DNA of 64,000 nt from Pseudomonas guariconensis (GTDB taxonomy: Bacteria; Pseudomonadota; Gammaproteobacteria; Pseudomonadales; Pseudomonadaceae). Of the stretch, positions 46,731-56,714 are shown piece by piece; the first letter of the stretch is position 1, and each line of letters opens with the position of its first letter. Where the stretch lies: NCBI RefSeq assembly GCF_015680235.1, contig NZ_JADLJL010000001.1, positions 124,001 to 188,000 of the forward strand, written 5' to 3'. Under the pieces are notes generated by a model. That model made no database searches, had not been told where the DNA came from, and saw nothing but the letters and a program-made list of their open reading frames with translations. The position numbers and the translations under genes are program-made.

Positions 46731-48383
46731 ATGTACGTATACGACGAGTACGACCAGCGGATCATCGAGGACCGCGTCAAGCAGTTCCGGGATCAGACCC
46801 GCCGCTACCTGGCCGGTGAGCTGAGCGAAGAAGAATTCCGCCCTCTGCGTCTGCAGAACGGCCTTTATATCCAGCGTTTCGCCCCGATGCTGCGGGTCGC
46901 CGTGCCGTACGGCCAGCTCAACGCCCGCCAGGTCCGCGTGCTGGCCAGGATCGCCCGCGACTACGACAAGGGCTACGCCCACATCAGTACCCGCCAGAAC
47001 GTGCAGTACAACTGGCCGGCGCTGGAAGACATCCCGGATATCCTGGCAGAGCTCGCCACCGTGCAGATGCACGCGATCCAGACCAGCGGCAACTGCCTGC
47101 GCAACACCACCACCGACCAGTTCGCCGGCGTTGCCGCCGACGAAGTGATCGACCCGCGCCCATGGTGCGAGATCGTTCGCCAGTGGACCACCTTCCACCC
47201 GGAATTCGCCTACCTGCCGCGCAAGTTCAAGATCGCCATCAACGGCTCGAAGGAAGACCGCGCGGCCATCGAAGTGCACGACATCGGCCTGGAGCCTGTG
47301 TACAACGAGGCCGGCGAGCTGGGCTTCCGCGTCCTGGTCGGCGGCGGCCTGGGCCGTACCCCGGTGGTGGGCTCGTTCATCAATGAATTCCTGCCCTGGC
47401 AGGACCTGATCAGCTACCTCGATGCCATCCTGCGCGTGTACAACCGTTACGGCCGTCGTGACAACAAGTACAAGGCGCGGATCAAGATCCTGGTCAAGGC
47501 CCTGACCCCGGAAGTGTTCGCCGAGAAGGTCGAGGCCGAAATGGTCCACCTGCGCGGCGGCCCGACCACCCTCACCGAAGCGGAACTGCAGCGCGTCTCG
47601 CGCCACTTCGTCGACCCGGCCTACCTGGCCCTCGACAACGTCGACTACGCCCCGCTTGACCAGGACTACCCTGGCTTCGCCCGCTGGCGCGCGCGCAACA
47701 CCCGCGCCCACAAGAAGCCTGGCTACGTCGCCGTCACCCTATCGCTCAAGCCTACCGGCGTCGCCCCGGGGGACATCAGCGACAAGCAGCTCGACGCCGT
47801 GGCCGACCTGGCCGAGCGTTACAGCTTCGGCTTCCTGCGCACTTCCCACGAGCAGAACATCATCCTTGCCGACGTCGAGCAGCGCCAGCTGCACGCCCTG
47901 TGGCTGGAGTTGCGCGAGCTGGGCTTCGCCACCCCGAACGTGGGCCTTCTGACCGACATCATCTGCTGCCCGGGCGGCGACTACTGCTCCCTGGCCAACG
48001 CCAAGTCGATTCCGATCGCCGAATCCATCCAGCGCCGCTTCGACGATCTGGACTACCTGTTCGACATCGGCGAAATCGACCTGAACATCTCCGGTTGCAT
48101 GAACGCCTGCGGCCACCACCACGTCGGCCACATCGGCATCCTTGGCGTGGACAAGAAGGGCGAGGAGTTCTACCAGGTTTCCCTGGGCGGCAATGCCGCG
48201 CGCGATGCGAGCCTGGGCAAGATCCTCGGCCCGTCCTTCGCCCAGGACGAAATGGCCGACGTGATCGAGAAGCTGATCGACGTGTACGTGGAACAGCGTA
48301 CCGAGGAAGAACGCTTCATCGACACCTACCAGCGCATCGGTATCGACCCTTTCAAGGAACGCGTCTATGCAGCGAATCATTAA
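46731..48383 (+). CDS. cysI: Sulfite reductase hemoprotein (nitrite/sulfite reductase family)
   Basis: A 550-aa siroheme enzyme that reduces sulfite to sulfide in cysteine synthesis. Family motifs: NVQYNWPALEDI near residues 87-98, NCLRNTTTDQFAG near 120-132, and the cluster and siroheme ligands in CCPGGDYCSLA near 413-423 and SGCMNACGHHHVGHIGI near 453-469. In Pseudomonas this form works without a separate CysJ, probably with ferredoxin or another donor. The next gene, DUF934, overlaps its end by 17 bases. The 216-base AT-rich leader is a plausible CysB target, but I cannot place a site. Confidence 0.92.
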   Translation: MYVYDEYDQRIIEDRVKQFRDQTRRYLAGELSEEEFRPLRLQNGLYIQRFAPMLRVAVPYGQLNARQVRVLARIARDYDKGYAHISTRQNVQYNWPALEDIPDILAELATVQMHAIQTSGNCLRNTTTDQFAGVAADEVIDPRPWCEIVRQWTTFHPEFAYLPRKFKIAINGSKEDRAAIEVHDIGLEPVYNEAGELGFRVLVGGGLGRTPVVGSFINEFLPWQDLISYLDAILRVYNRYGRRDNKYKARIKILVKALTPEVFAEKVEAEMVHLRGGPTTLTEAELQRVSRHFVDPAYLALDNVDYAPLDQDYPGFARWRARNTRAHKKPGYVAVTLSLKPTGVAPGDISDKQLDAVADLAERYSFGFLRTSHEQNIILADVEQRQLHALWLELRELGFATPNVGLLTDIICCPGGDYCSLANAKSIPIAESIQRRFDDLDYLFDIGEIDLNISGCMNACGHHHVGHIGILGVDKKGEEFYQVSLGGNAARDASLGKILGPSFAQDEMADVIEKLIDVYVEQRTEEERFIDTYQRIGIDPFKERVYAANH

Positions 48384-48861
48384 GAACAACCAACTGGTCG
48401 ACGAAACCTGGCACCTTCTGCCCAAGCAAACGTCGTTCGACGAGTTGACCAACTGCGACGACTACATCGTCCCGCTGCAGATGTGGCGTGACCATGCCCA
48501 CGCGCTCAAGGCCCGAGACGGCGGCCTGGGCGTGTGGCTGGACAGCGACGAGGAAGCCGAGGAAATCGGTGACGACGTGCAGCACTTCCAGGTCATCGCC
48601 CTGAATTTCCCGGCATTCACCGACGGGCGCAACTACTCCAATGCGCGCCTGCTGCGTGACCGCTACAAGTTCAAGGGCGAGCTGCGCGCCATCGGCGATG
48701 TGCTGCGCGACCAGTTGTTCTACATGGCCCGCTGCGGCTTCGACGCCTTCGCCATCCGTGCCGACAAGGACCCGGAAGACGCGCTGCAAGGCCTGAAGGA
48801 CTTCTCGGTGACCTACCAGGGCGCCACGGACGAGCCGCTGCCGCTGTTCCGTCGTCGCTGA
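48367..48861 (+). CDS. DUF934 protein, sulfite reduction accessory
   Basis: A 164-aa DUF934 protein. It has the family core LGVWLDSDEEAEEIGDDVQHFQVIALNFPAFTDGRNYSNARLLRDRYKFKGELRAIGDVLRDQLFYM in outline (residues about 50-118, conserved FPxFxDGRxYSxAxxLR and GDVLxDQ). DUF934 genes commonly follow cysI, and the 17-base overlap here means translational coupling. Its exact role is not established; an electron-transfer or assembly function for sulfite reductase has been suggested. Confidence 0.9.
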   Translation: MQRIIKNNQLVDETWHLLPKQTSFDELTNCDDYIVPLQMWRDHAHALKARDGGLGVWLDSDEEAEEIGDDVQHFQVIALNFPAFTDGRNYSNARLLRDRYKFKGELRAIGDVLRDQLFYMARCGFDAFAIRADKDPEDALQGLKDFSVTYQGATDEPLPLFRRR

Positions 48862-48881
48862 TCGCCACCCGCTGCATCGAC

Positions 48882-48911
48882 CGGCCCGCCCTCAGGCGGG
48901 CCGTGTCGTTT
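48882..48911 (+). terminator. Intrinsic terminator after cysI-DUF934
   Basis: CGGCCCGCC-CTCA-GGCGGGCCG, a perfect 9-bp stem, followed by TGTCGTTT. It lies 20 bases after the DUF934 stop. Confidence 0.8.
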
Positions 48912-49104
48912 CTGCATCGTGCAGACCCATTGCACAGGTTTCACTCACGAGCCACGGCATCATTCGTGACTCCAGCTCAAATGACCTTGACCCCTCGGCG
49001 TCTTAATCAATCCACGACAAACCCGCACACTGCTCTCAATTCGACCGATTCCATCCCTCAGGGCCCTGGATTCGATCCCTGTCATACTCACCAGGAGCAG
49101 ATCA

Positions 49105-49908
49105 ATGAGCATCCCTTCCTTCGGCCTCGGCACTTTCCGCCTCACCGGCCAGGCCGTCATCGACTCGGTCAAGTCCGCGCTCGAGCTGGGCTACCGCGTT
49201 ATCGACACGGCGCAGATCTACGGCAACGAAACCGACATTGGGCAAGCCATCGCCCAGAGCGGCGTGCCACGTAGCGAACTGTTCATCACCACCAAGATCT
49301 GGGTCGACAACTATGCGGCCGACAAACTGATCCCGAGCCTGCGCGAAAGCCTGGCCAAGCTGCGCACCGACCATGTCGACCTGCTGCTGATCCACTGGCC
49401 GGCCCCGGGCAATGGCGTCGAACTTGGCGAGTACATGAGTGCACTGGCCGAAGCCAAGCAGCAAGGCCTGACCCGCCAGATCGGCGTATCCAACTTCAAC
49501 ATCGAGCTGACCCGCCAGGCCATCGAGGTGGTCGGCAAAGGCGAGATCGCCACCAACCAGATCGAACTCAGCCCGTACCTGCAGAATGCCAAGCTGACCG
49601 ACTTCCTGAAGACGCAAGGCATCACGGTGACGTCCTATATGACCCTGGCGTACGGCAAGGTGCTCAAAGACCCCGTGCTGGCACAAATCGCCGCCAAGCA
49701 CAAAGCCACCGTGGCGCAAGTCGCCCTGGCCTGGGCGATGCAGCTGGGCTATGCAGTCATCCCCTCCTCCACCAAGCCCGAGAACCTGGCCAGCAACCTG
49801 CTCGCCCGCGACCTGCGCCTGGACGACGAAGACATGGCACGTATCGCCACCCTCGAGCGCAATGGCCGCGAAGTCAGCCCTGACGGCCTGGCGCCGGCCT
49901 GGGACTGA
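49105..49908 (+). CDS. dkgB: Aldo-keto reductase, 2,5-didehydrogluconate reductase B
   Basis: A 267-aa aldo-keto reductase that matches remembered E. coli DkgB (YafB) along its length: [20 protein letters not shown] with catalytic Asp and Tyr near residues 37-44, TTKIW near 66 (Lys), LIHWPAPG near 96 (His), [14 protein letters not shown] and [11 protein letters not shown]. It reduces 2,5-diketo-gluconate or methylglyoxal-type carbonyls using NADPH. Start 49105 has AGGAG upstream. It is transcribed alone. Confidence 0.9.
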   Translation: MSIPSFGLGTFRLTGQAVIDSVKSALELGYRVIDTAQIYGNETDIGQAIAQSGVPRSELFITTKIWVDNYAADKLIPSLRESLAKLRTDHVDLLLIHWPAPGNGVELGEYMSALAEAKQQGLTRQIGVSNFNIELTRQAIEVVGKGEIATNQIELSPYLQNAKLTDFLKTQGITVTSYMTLAYGKVLKDPVLAQIAAKHKATVAQVALAWAMQLGYAVIPSSTKPENLASNLLARDLRLDDEDMARIATLERNGREVSPDGLAPAWD

Positions 49909-49937
49909 ACACACGCAACCGCGCTACAAACCCCAGG

Positions 49938-49979
49938 GCCGCCTCGCGGCCCATCGCGGCACAAGGCCGCTCCTACATC
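49938..49979. repeat. REP-like palindrome after dkgB
   Basis: The stretch CGCGGCCCATCGCGGC followed by ACAAGGCCGCTCCTAC is the GCGGCACAAGGCCGC variant of the local REP family. It lies between convergent genes. Confidence 0.7.
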
Positions 49980-50007
49980 GGGCCGCGGTACCTGTAACCC
50001 CGCGCGT

Positions 50008-50730
50008 TCACCTCGCGTGCGCGACACTGCCGATATCAGGCAGCAACCGGTCCCGACTGTTGGCCAGGTGCAGCCAGATGGCGGCCCTCGCGGCATCGGG
50101 GTCTTGCCGGCGAATCGCATTGAGGATCGCCTCGTGCTCCAGGTTGGCAAGGTAGGCATGCCGGGCCAGGTTGGCGCCGGCTCGTTCGGCCGGATCGATG
50201 CGATCGCGCGGGATCATCGCCCGTCCCAGCTGGTTCATCACCTCGGTGAAGTAGACATTTCCCGTGGCCTCGGCGATCAACAGGTGAAAACGCCGGTCGG
50301 CCTCGATGCAGCTGTCGCCCGCGGCAGCCAGGTCCTGGTAGTCATCCAGCGCCTGACGCATGCGCCGCATCTGCTCATCGGTACGGCGCAACGCCGCCAA
50401 GGCGGCGGCCTGGCCTTCGATGCCGATCCTCAACTCCAGCACCTGGCGCACTCCCACAGCGGTCTCGATTCCCAGGTGCAGGCCTGCCTGGCGCTGCCGC
50501 TCGAGGACGAAGGTCCCCACGCCATGGCGCGTCTCCACCAGGCCTGAGGCCTGCAGCTTGGACAGCGCCTCGCGTACCACCGTACGACTGACACCCTGCT
50601 CACGCACGATGCTGCTTTCCGAAGGCAGCTTGTCGCCCGGCTTGAAGATGCCCAGGAGGATGCGTTGGGTTAAGTCGGAAACCAGGTCATGGGCGCGCGT
50701 ATGGCTGCGCTTGCGTGGCTGTGATGCCAT
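50008..50730 (-). CDS. FadR-subfamily GntR regulator of the glucarate locus
   Basis: A 240-aa regulator. The winged helix-turn-helix is at residues about 10-75 (HDLVSDLTQRILLGIFKPGDKLPSESSIVREQGVSRTVVREALSKLQASGLVETR). The FadR C-terminal domain (FCD) is at 90-225 (VLELRIGIEGQAAALAALR, then FHLLIAEATGN and H-EAIL with metal-binding Asp/His). Start 50730 (MASQPRK) has CGGAG upstream. It diverges from the transporter and gudD genes, and three TTGTnnnACAA-type sites lie in the spacer. Hence it very probably represses these genes in the absence of glucarate or a breakdown product. Confidence 0.88.
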   Translation of the reverse strand: MASQPRKRSHTRAHDLVSDLTQRILLGIFKPGDKLPSESSIVREQGVSRTVVREALSKLQASGLVETRHGVGTFVLERQRQAGLHLGIETAVGVRQVLELRIGIEGQAAALAALRRTDEQMRRMRQALDDYQDLAAAGDSCIEADRRFHLLIAEATGNVYFTEVMNQLGRAMIPRDRIDPAERAGANLARHAYLANLEHEAILNAIRRQDPDAARAAIWLHLANSRDRLLPDIGSVAHAR

Positions 50731-50780
50731 GTGTATCTCCGCACGAGGGAATGTCGATAGCGCGAAGTCTAACAAGCCAA

Positions 50781-50977
50781 CTTGTATGACAACAGTATAT
50801 TTTTGGTTCGCACTGGTCTTTTTGCAGCACTTATAAAATTACCAGTTAAGCGAATATAGCTACATAATTGGCGTAATTACCTCCTTTCTGTCAGTTGTAT
50901 TTTGATTTTTTCCGTGAAAATTCTACTTGTCGTACAACAAGGTCCGCTCCTATGATTGACCTCGACATGTCATACAA
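50781..50977. promoter_or_regulatory. Three GntR/FadR-type operator sites
   Basis: TTGTATGACAA at 50781-50791, TTGTCGTACAA at 50927-50937 and ATGTCATACAA at 50967-50977. All match the known FadR-subfamily half-site pattern TNGT-N3-ACNA, the third with one deviation at its first base. One lies close to the regulator's own start and two lie 90-50 bases before the transporter gene. Confidence 0.75.
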
Positions 50978-51025
50978 GCTATTCAAATCCAACCCCGCAC
51001 AAAAACAACTAGTGGGAGATCGGTC

Positions 51026-52365
51026 ATGCACCAGCTCGTAGAGCCGGCCGCCGAGGACGACGTTCTCGGCCGTGCGGTAGCCAAGGTCAAGCGCCATGTG
51101 CTGCCCCTGTTCGTCATCATGTTCATCGTCAACTACATCGACCGGGTGAACATCGGCTTCGTCCGCCCACACATCGAAAGTGACCTGGGAATCGGCGCGG
51201 CCGCCTATGGCCTGGGTGCCGGCCTGTTCTTCATCGGCTACGCCCTGTTCGAAGTGCCGTCCAACATCCTGCTGCAGCGGGTCGGCGCACGCCTGTGGCT
51301 GACCCGCATCATGCTGACCTGGGGTCTGGTGCCAGCGCCACCGCCTTCATGCAGAACGAAACCCAGTTCTACATCCTGCGCTTCTTGCTGGGGGTCGCCG
51401 AGGCCGGCTTCTTTCCTGGCGTCATCTATTACTTCACGCGCTGGCTGCCGGCAGGTGAACGCGGCAAGGCCATCGCCATCTTCCTCAGTGGCTCGGCCGC
51501 CGCGTCGCTGATCTCCGGTCCACTGGCCGGTGCCTTGATGCAAATCCAAGGCCTTGGTCTGCACGGTTGGCAATGGATGCTGTTCATCGAAGGCATGGTC
51601 TCGGTGTTGCTGTGCTTTGCCGTATGGTTCTGGCTGGATTCCACCCCTGCCGATGCGAAATGGCTGAGCACCGAGGAAAAGCACGCGCTCACACAGGCCA
51701 TCGAACGCGAGCAACAGGAGCGCGAAGCCATGAGCGGCCCACGGCCGTCGCTGTGGAACCTGCTGCGTGACCGCCAGATCGTGCTGTTCTGCGTGATCTA
51801 CTTCTGCATCCAGCTGACCATCTACGCCGCCACCTTCTGGCTGCCGAGCATCATCAAGGCCATGGGTGGCCTGAGCGACATGCAGGTGGGGCTTCTCAAT
51901 TCGATCCCCTGGCTGATCGCGATCATCGCCATGTACGCCTTCGCAGCCATGGCCGCGCGCTGGAAGTTCCAGCAAGCCTGGGTCGCAGCAGCGTTGCTGA
52001 TCGCAGGCTTGGGTATGTTCCTGTCCACCACCGCCGGACCGGTATTCGCCTTCATCGCCGTGTGCTTTGCCGCCATCGGTTTCAAGTCGGCCTCCTCGCT
52101 GTTCTGGCCGATCCCACAGGCCTACCTGGATGCCCGCATCGCCGCAGCAGTGATCGCCCTGATCAACTCCCTGGGCAACCTCGGCGGGTTCGTTGCACCG
52201 GCCACCTTCGGCGCCCTGGAACAGCAGACCGGCTCGATCCAAGGAGGTCTCTATGCCCTGGCGGCGACGTCGATCCTGGCAGCGATCCTGGTCTTCTTCG
52301 TACGGACCCGCCCTAAAAGCGCAGACGCCCCCAACTCCCACTCGGCCCTGAGCCAAAGCCACTGA
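51026..52365 (+). pseudogene. gudP-like MFS transporter (glucarate/galactarate), one-base frameshift
   Basis: Read with a single base restored near 51321-51333, this gives one MFS anion:cation symporter of about 446 aa. The first part (51026 to about 51330) reads FVIMFIVNYIDRVNIGFVRPHI, the phthalate/glucarate permease signature, and ends at LTRIMLTWGLV. The rest continues in another frame as SATAFMQNETQFYILRFLLGVAEAGFFPGVIYYFTRWLP to the stop at 52363-52365. As written, the first frame ends at 51511 with nonsense after residue 101. It lies 19 bases before gudD and behind GntR operators, so it should import the sugar acid. Either a true recent mutation or a sequencing error. Confidence 0.85.
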
Positions 52366-52384
52366 AACCTGCAGGTACGCTTAG

Positions 52385-53755
52385 ATGAACATCCAGACTT
52401 CCCCGCATCACGCCACACAGTCGCTCGACAAGGGCACGCCGGTGGTCACCGAGCTGCGCGTCATCCCGGTGGCTGGCCATGACAGCATGCTGCTCAACCT
52501 CAGCGGCGCCCACGGGCCGTACTTCACCCGCAACGTGGTGGTGCTGCGCGACAGCGCCGGCAACACCGGCCTGGGTGAAGTGCCCGGCGGCGAACGCATC
52601 CGCCAGACCCTCGAAGACGCCCGCGCCCTGGTGATCGGCCAGCCTATCGGCCACTACCAGCGCGTGCTCAACGCCATGCGCCAGACCTTCGCCAGCCGCG
52701 ACGCCGCCGGCCGTGGCCTGCAGACCTTCGACCTGCGCATCACGGTGCACGCCGTGACGGCCATGGAGTCGGCCCTGCTCGACCTGCTCGGCCAACACCT
52801 GGGCGTGCCCATGGCCGCCCTGCTCGGCGAAGGCCAGCAGCGCGATGCCGTGAAGATGCTCGGCTACCTCTTCTATATCGGCGATCGCAACGACACCACC
52901 TTGGCCTACCGCAGCGAACCAGATGCCGACAATGAATGGTTCGCCGTGCGCCACGAACGCGCCTTGACGCCCGAGGCCGTGGTTCGCCTGGCCGAGGCCG
53001 CCCACGCCCGCTACGGTTTCAGCGACTTCAAGCTCAAGGGCGGCGTACTGCGCGGCGAGGAGGAAATGGAAGCGGTGACCGCCCTGGCCGAACGCTTCCC
53101 CGACGCACGCATCACCCTGGACCCCAATGGCGCCTGGTCACTCAAGCAGGCCATTGCCCTGTGCCGTGACAAGCATCAGGTGCTGGCGTACGCCGAGGAT
53201 CCGTGCGGCGCCGAGAATGGCTACTCAGGCCGCGAAGTGATGGCCGAGTTCCGCCGCGCCACCGGCCTGCCCACCGCCACCAACATGATCGCCACGGACT
53301 GGCGTGAGATGGGCCACGCCATCCAGTTGCAATCGGTGGACATTCCCCTGGCCGACCCGCACTTCTGGACGCTGCAGGGCTCGGTACGGGTCGCCCAGAT
53401 GTGCCATGACTGGGGCCTGACCTGGGGTTCGCATTCGAACAACCACTTCGACATCTCGCTGGCGATGTTCACCCAGGTGGCCGCTGCCGCTCCAGGTGAC
53501 ATCACCGCCATCGATACCCACTGGATCTGGCAGGACGGCCAACGCCTGACCCGTGAGCCACTGAAGATCGTCGATGGTTTCGTCAAGGTGCCACAGCGTC
53601 CGGGGCTGGGCATCGAACTGGATGAAGACCAGTTGGCCAAGGCCCATGAATGCTATCGCCAGATGGGCCTGGGCGCGCGCGACGACAGCGTCGCCATGCA
53701 GTTCCTCATCCCCGGCTGGACCTTCGACAACAAGCGCCCCTGCCTGGTGCGCTGA
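52385..53755 (+). CDS. gudD: Glucarate dehydratase
   Basis: A 456-aa enolase-superfamily enzyme that dehydrates D-glucarate to 5-keto-4-deoxyglucarate. The N-terminal capping domain has [13 protein letters not shown]. The barrel has the catalytic KLKGG near residue 217 (KxK), metal-binding LDPNGAW near 245 and EDPC near 270, [13 protein letters not shown] near 300, and the catalytic His in [13 protein letters not shown] near 350. The 19-base gap from the transporter implies an operon. It is followed by a strong terminator. Confidence 0.94.
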   Translation: MNIQTSPHHATQSLDKGTPVVTELRVIPVAGHDSMLLNLSGAHGPYFTRNVVVLRDSAGNTGLGEVPGGERIRQTLEDARALVIGQPIGHYQRVLNAMRQTFASRDAAGRGLQTFDLRITVHAVTAMESALLDLLGQHLGVPMAALLGEGQQRDAVKMLGYLFYIGDRNDTTLAYRSEPDADNEWFAVRHERALTPEAVVRLAEAAHARYGFSDFKLKGGVLRGEEEMEAVTALAERFPDARITLDPNGAWSLKQAIALCRDKHQVLAYAEDPCGAENGYSGREVMAEFRRATGLPTATNMIATDWREMGHAIQLQSVDIPLADPHFWTLQGSVRVAQMCHDWGLTWGSHSNNHFDISLAMFTQVAAAAPGDITAIDTHWIWQDGQRLTREPLKIVDGFVKVPQRPGLGIELDEDQLAKAHECYRQMGLGARDDSVAMQFLIPGWTFDNKRPCLVR

Positions 53756-53764
53756 GCCTGTCCC

Positions 53765-53796
53765 GGCTGCCCGGCCAACAGCCGGGCAGCCTTTCC
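53765..53796 (+). terminator. Intrinsic terminator after gudD
   Basis: GGCTGCCCGGC-CAACA-GCCGGGCAGCC, a perfect 11-bp stem, followed by TTTCC, nine bases after the gudD stop. Confidence 0.85.
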
Positions 53797-53872
53797 ATGC
53801 CAGCTTTCACGGCACGTCCCGGGCGTAGCTGCGCCCCTGCCCTGAACCCTTCTGGGCCTGGCAATATCCCTG

Positions 53873-55057
53873 TCACAACACTTCGAACAATCCCGCAGCC
53901 CCCATCCCGCCGCCCACGCACATCGTCACCACGACGAACTTGACCCCGCGCCGCTTTCCTTCCAGCAGTGCATGCCCCACCATCCGCGCCCCACTCATGC
54001 CATAGGGATGCCCAATGGCGATGGCGCCGCCGTTGACGTTCAACTTCGCCGGGTCGATCCCCAAGCGCTGGGCGCAGTACAAGACCTGACAGGCAAAAGC
54101 TTCATTGAGCTCCCACAAGCCAATATCGTCCACCGTGAGGCCGTGTTGGCGGAGCAGCTTGGGCACCGCCAGCACAGGCCCGATCCCCATTTCCTCCGGC
54201 GCCAGCCCTGCCACTGCAATCCCGCGATAAAGACCCAATGGCGCCTGCGCCCGGCGCGCAGCGGCAGTGCCCTCCATCAATACACAGGCGCTGGCACCAT
54301 CGGAAAGCTGGCTGGCGTTGCCGGCCGTCACGCAGCCGCCTTCGAGTACCGGCTTGAGGGCCTGTAGGTCAGCGAACGTAGTGGTGGGCCTGTTACCTTC
54401 ATCCCGTGCAAGGCACACGTCCTGATAGCTGACCGCCCCGCTCGCTTTGTCGACCACCTTGCAGCGCGTGGTGACCGGCACGATTTCCTCATCGAACAGG
54501 CCAGCCACCTGGGCAGCCGATGTTCGCTGCTGGGATTGCACGGCATAGGCATCCTGCGCATCGCGGCTGATGCCATAACGGCGTGCGACAAGCTCGGCGG
54601 TCTGCAGCATGGGCATGTAGGCATGTTCGCTCATGCGCAATACATTGCCATCCTGGGCTTGGCTCGCCAGTCGATTGTGGGCCTCCTGGACCAGGCTGAT
54701 CTGCTCCTGCCCCGCACCAATGACCACTTCCATGCCATCGACCATGATCTGCTTGGCAGCGATGGCGATGGCCATCAAACCCGACGCACATTGACGGTCG
54801 ATGGTCTGCCCGCTCACCGACACCGGCAAGCCCGCCGCCAGGGCCGAAAGGCGCGCCGGGTTGATCGCAGCGGTACCGCTCTGCATCGCGGTGCCCAGCA
54901 CCAGGTCCTCGATCTGCTGGGCTTCGATACCAGCCCGCTCGACGGCGGCACGGATGGCGATGGCAGTCATGCTGGGTGTCTTGAGGGTATTGAATGCGCC
55001 TCGCATGGCCTTGGCGATCGGTGTGCGAGCAGTTGAAACGATAACCGCATCTTTCAT
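53873..55057 (-). CDS. Acetyl-CoA acyltransferase (thiolase)
   Basis: A 394-aa thiolase, the second in the window. The nucleophile loop is [12 protein letters not shown] near residue 90, [10 protein letters not shown] near 320, then [11 protein letters not shown] and the C-terminal CVGGGMG. Start 55057 ([12 protein letters not shown]) has GAGGAAG upstream; the longer reading from 55087 lacks a site. It is the last gene of a five-gene minus-strand operon and would perform the final thiolytic step of a beta-oxidation-like pathway. Confidence 0.92.
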   Translation of the reverse strand: MKDAVIVSTARTPIAKAMRGAFNTLKTPSMTAIAIRAAVERAGIEAQQIEDLVLGTAMQSGTAAINPARLSALAAGLPVSVSGQTIDRQCASGLMAIAIAAKQIMVDGMEVVIGAGQEQISLVQEAHNRLASQAQDGNVLRMSEHAYMPMLQTAELVARRYGISRDAQDAYAVQSQQRTSAAQVAGLFDEEIVPVTTRCKVVDKASGAVSYQDVCLARDEGNRPTTTFADLQALKPVLEGGCVTAGNASQLSDGASACVLMEGTAAARRAQAPLGLYRGIAVAGLAPEEMGIGPVLAVPKLLRQHGLTVDDIGLWELNEAFACQVLYCAQRLGIDPAKLNVNGGAIAIGHPYGMSGARMVGHALLEGKRRGVKFVVVTMCVGGGMGAAGLFEVL

Positions 55058-55083
55058 GGTTCGGCTTCCTCGTGAAATAAGCA

Positions 55084-55515
55084 TCAATCCTGCAGCAGAT
55101 CGCTCAATACCTGGCGTAAACGGCTGGGTATCGGCGTGGGGCGACGGCTATCGCGGTCGACGAAGACATGCACGAAATTGCCGGTGGCACAGGCTTGCTC
55201 ATGCGCCTCGCGGAACACCGCAAGCTGGTAATGCACCGAGCTGTTACCCAACCGGCTGATCGCCAGGCCGACCTCGATGGGCTGGGGGAACGCGACCGAG
55301 GCGTGGTATTGGCAGTTGGAGCTGACCACCAGGGCAATCACCGGCCCGGCGTGGATGTCCAGGCCTGCATGCTCGACCAGCAGGCGGTTCACCGCACTGT
55401 CGAAGAAACCGTAATAAATGACGTTGTTCACATGGCCATAGAGGTCGTTGTCGTGCCAACGGGTGGTGATGGTGGTGAAGTGCCGATAGCGCTGACGCTG
55501 CCTGGTTTCATCCAT
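55084..55515 (-). CDS. Acyl-CoA thioesterase (hot-dog fold, YbgC/4HBT-like)
   Basis: A 143-aa hot-dog thioesterase. The motif [26 protein letters not shown] near residues 18-43 contains the catalytic Asp of the 4-hydroxybenzoyl-CoA thioesterase family (DxxGHVNN). It would release free acids from acyl-CoA, perhaps as an overflow valve. Its start shares one base with the stop of the alcohol dehydrogenase gene, and it is 26 bases before the thiolase, so it sits within the operon. Confidence 0.87.
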   Translation of the reverse strand: MDETRQRQRYRHFTTITTRWHDNDLYGHVNNVIYYGFFDSAVNRLLVEHAGLDIHAGPVIALVVSSNCQYHASVAFPQPIEVGLAISRLGNSSVHYQLAVFREAHEQACATGNFVHVFVDRDSRRPTPIPSRLRQVLSDLLQD

Positions 55516-56678
55516 CAGTAAGCCGCCTCGTAGATGGTCAGAGCATCGGCGGCGGTGACTTCACGTGGGTTATTCACCAGCAGCCGTTGTTGGCGCATGG
55601 CATCCTCGGCCAATTGACCGAGGCTGTGCCTGGGGACCGCGACATCCCGCAAGCGCCCGGGCAGCCCGCACCGTGGCCCAAGCTCAGCCAGCTCCGCGAC
55701 GAACTGCTCGCTCTGACAATGGCGGTCACCAGCACGCAGGCGTTCCCCCAACAGGGCCGGCGCCAACTCGGCATAGTCAGCTGCCGCCACCGGCAAGTTG
55801 AAACGCAGCACATGTGGCAGTACCAAGGCATTGGACAGACCATGGGGAATATGGAAATGCCCGCCCAGCGGGTAGGCCAACGCGTGCACGGCTGCCACCG
55901 GTGCATTGGCGAACGCCTGCCCGGCCAGGCAGGCCCCCAGCAGCATGGCCTGACGCGCCTGAAGGTTACCGCCGTTGTACACCGCCTGGTCGAGATTGCT
56001 GGCCAACAACCGCAGCGCCTCACGGGCCAGCAGGCTGGACAGCGGGTTGCGCTTGAGCTTGCTGGTGTAGGCCTCGATCGCATGGACCATGGCGTCGATC
56101 CCCGTCGCCGCCGTTACGGCGGCGGGCAGGCCCAAGGTGCAGTCGGCATCGAGCAACGCCAGGTCCGGCAACAGCAACGGCGAAACCACGCCCATCTTGA
56201 CATTGCCAGCGGTGGTCACGATGGCGATCGGTGTCACCTCCGAGCCAGTACCGGCTGTGGTGGGTATTTGTATCAGCGGCAAGCGTTGGCCCTTGGCCTG
56301 ATCGACACCGTACAGCGCTTCGAGCGGCTGACGGCTCTCGGGATGCGCCAGCAGGGCGACCAGCTTGGCGACATCCATGGAGCTGCCGCCGCCGAAGCCA
56401 ACGATCAGGTCGGCACCGATATGCCGTGCACGCTTCACCGCGGCGAGCACGCAAGCCTGGCCGGGGTCGGCCGCGACTTCCGTGAAAATCGCTACACCCA
56501 CCTGCGCGGCCGTGAAGCCGGGCAACAGGTCGTCGAGCATGCCCAGGCGGGCAATGCCCGGGTCGGTGACGATCAGCACGCGGCGCGCGCCGCGCTCACG
56601 GCACAGGCTGGCCAGACGTCGCACGGCCCCGGCCTCGCTGAGAATCTGGCCAGCGGTAGCAAAACTGAACGGCTGCAT
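55515..56678 (-). CDS. Iron-containing alcohol dehydrogenase
   Basis: A 387-aa group III alcohol dehydrogenase. The NAD-binding region reads VGFGGGSSMDVAK near residues 94-106. The metal site includes Asp in GIDAMVHAIEAY near 194-205 and His in AVHALAYPLGGHFHIPHGLSNA near 263-284. It oxidises a primary alcohol or reduces an aldehyde. It follows the acyl-CoA dehydrogenase gene after 36 bases. With the neighbouring beta-oxidation genes it suggests use of an alcohol or diol as carbon source. Confidence 0.9.
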   Translation of the reverse strand: MQPFSFATAGQILSEAGAVRRLASLCRERGARRVLIVTDPGIARLGMLDDLLPGFTAAQVGVAIFTEVAADPGQACVLAAVKRARHIGADLIVGFGGGSSMDVAKLVALLAHPESRQPLEALYGVDQAKGQRLPLIQIPTTAGTGSEVTPIAIVTTAGNVKMGVVSPLLLPDLALLDADCTLGLPAAVTAATGIDAMVHAIEAYTSKLKRNPLSSLLAREALRLLASNLDQAVYNGGNLQARQAMLLGACLAGQAFANAPVAAVHALAYPLGGHFHIPHGLSNALVLPHVLRFNLPVAAADYAELAPALLGERLRAGDRHCQSEQFVAELAELGPRCGLPGRLRDVAVPRHSLGQLAEDAMRQQRLLVNNPREVTAADALTIYEAAY

Positions 56679-56714
56679 GTCGGTTGCTCCTTGTTCCAGT
56701 AGAGGCAGGGGTGC

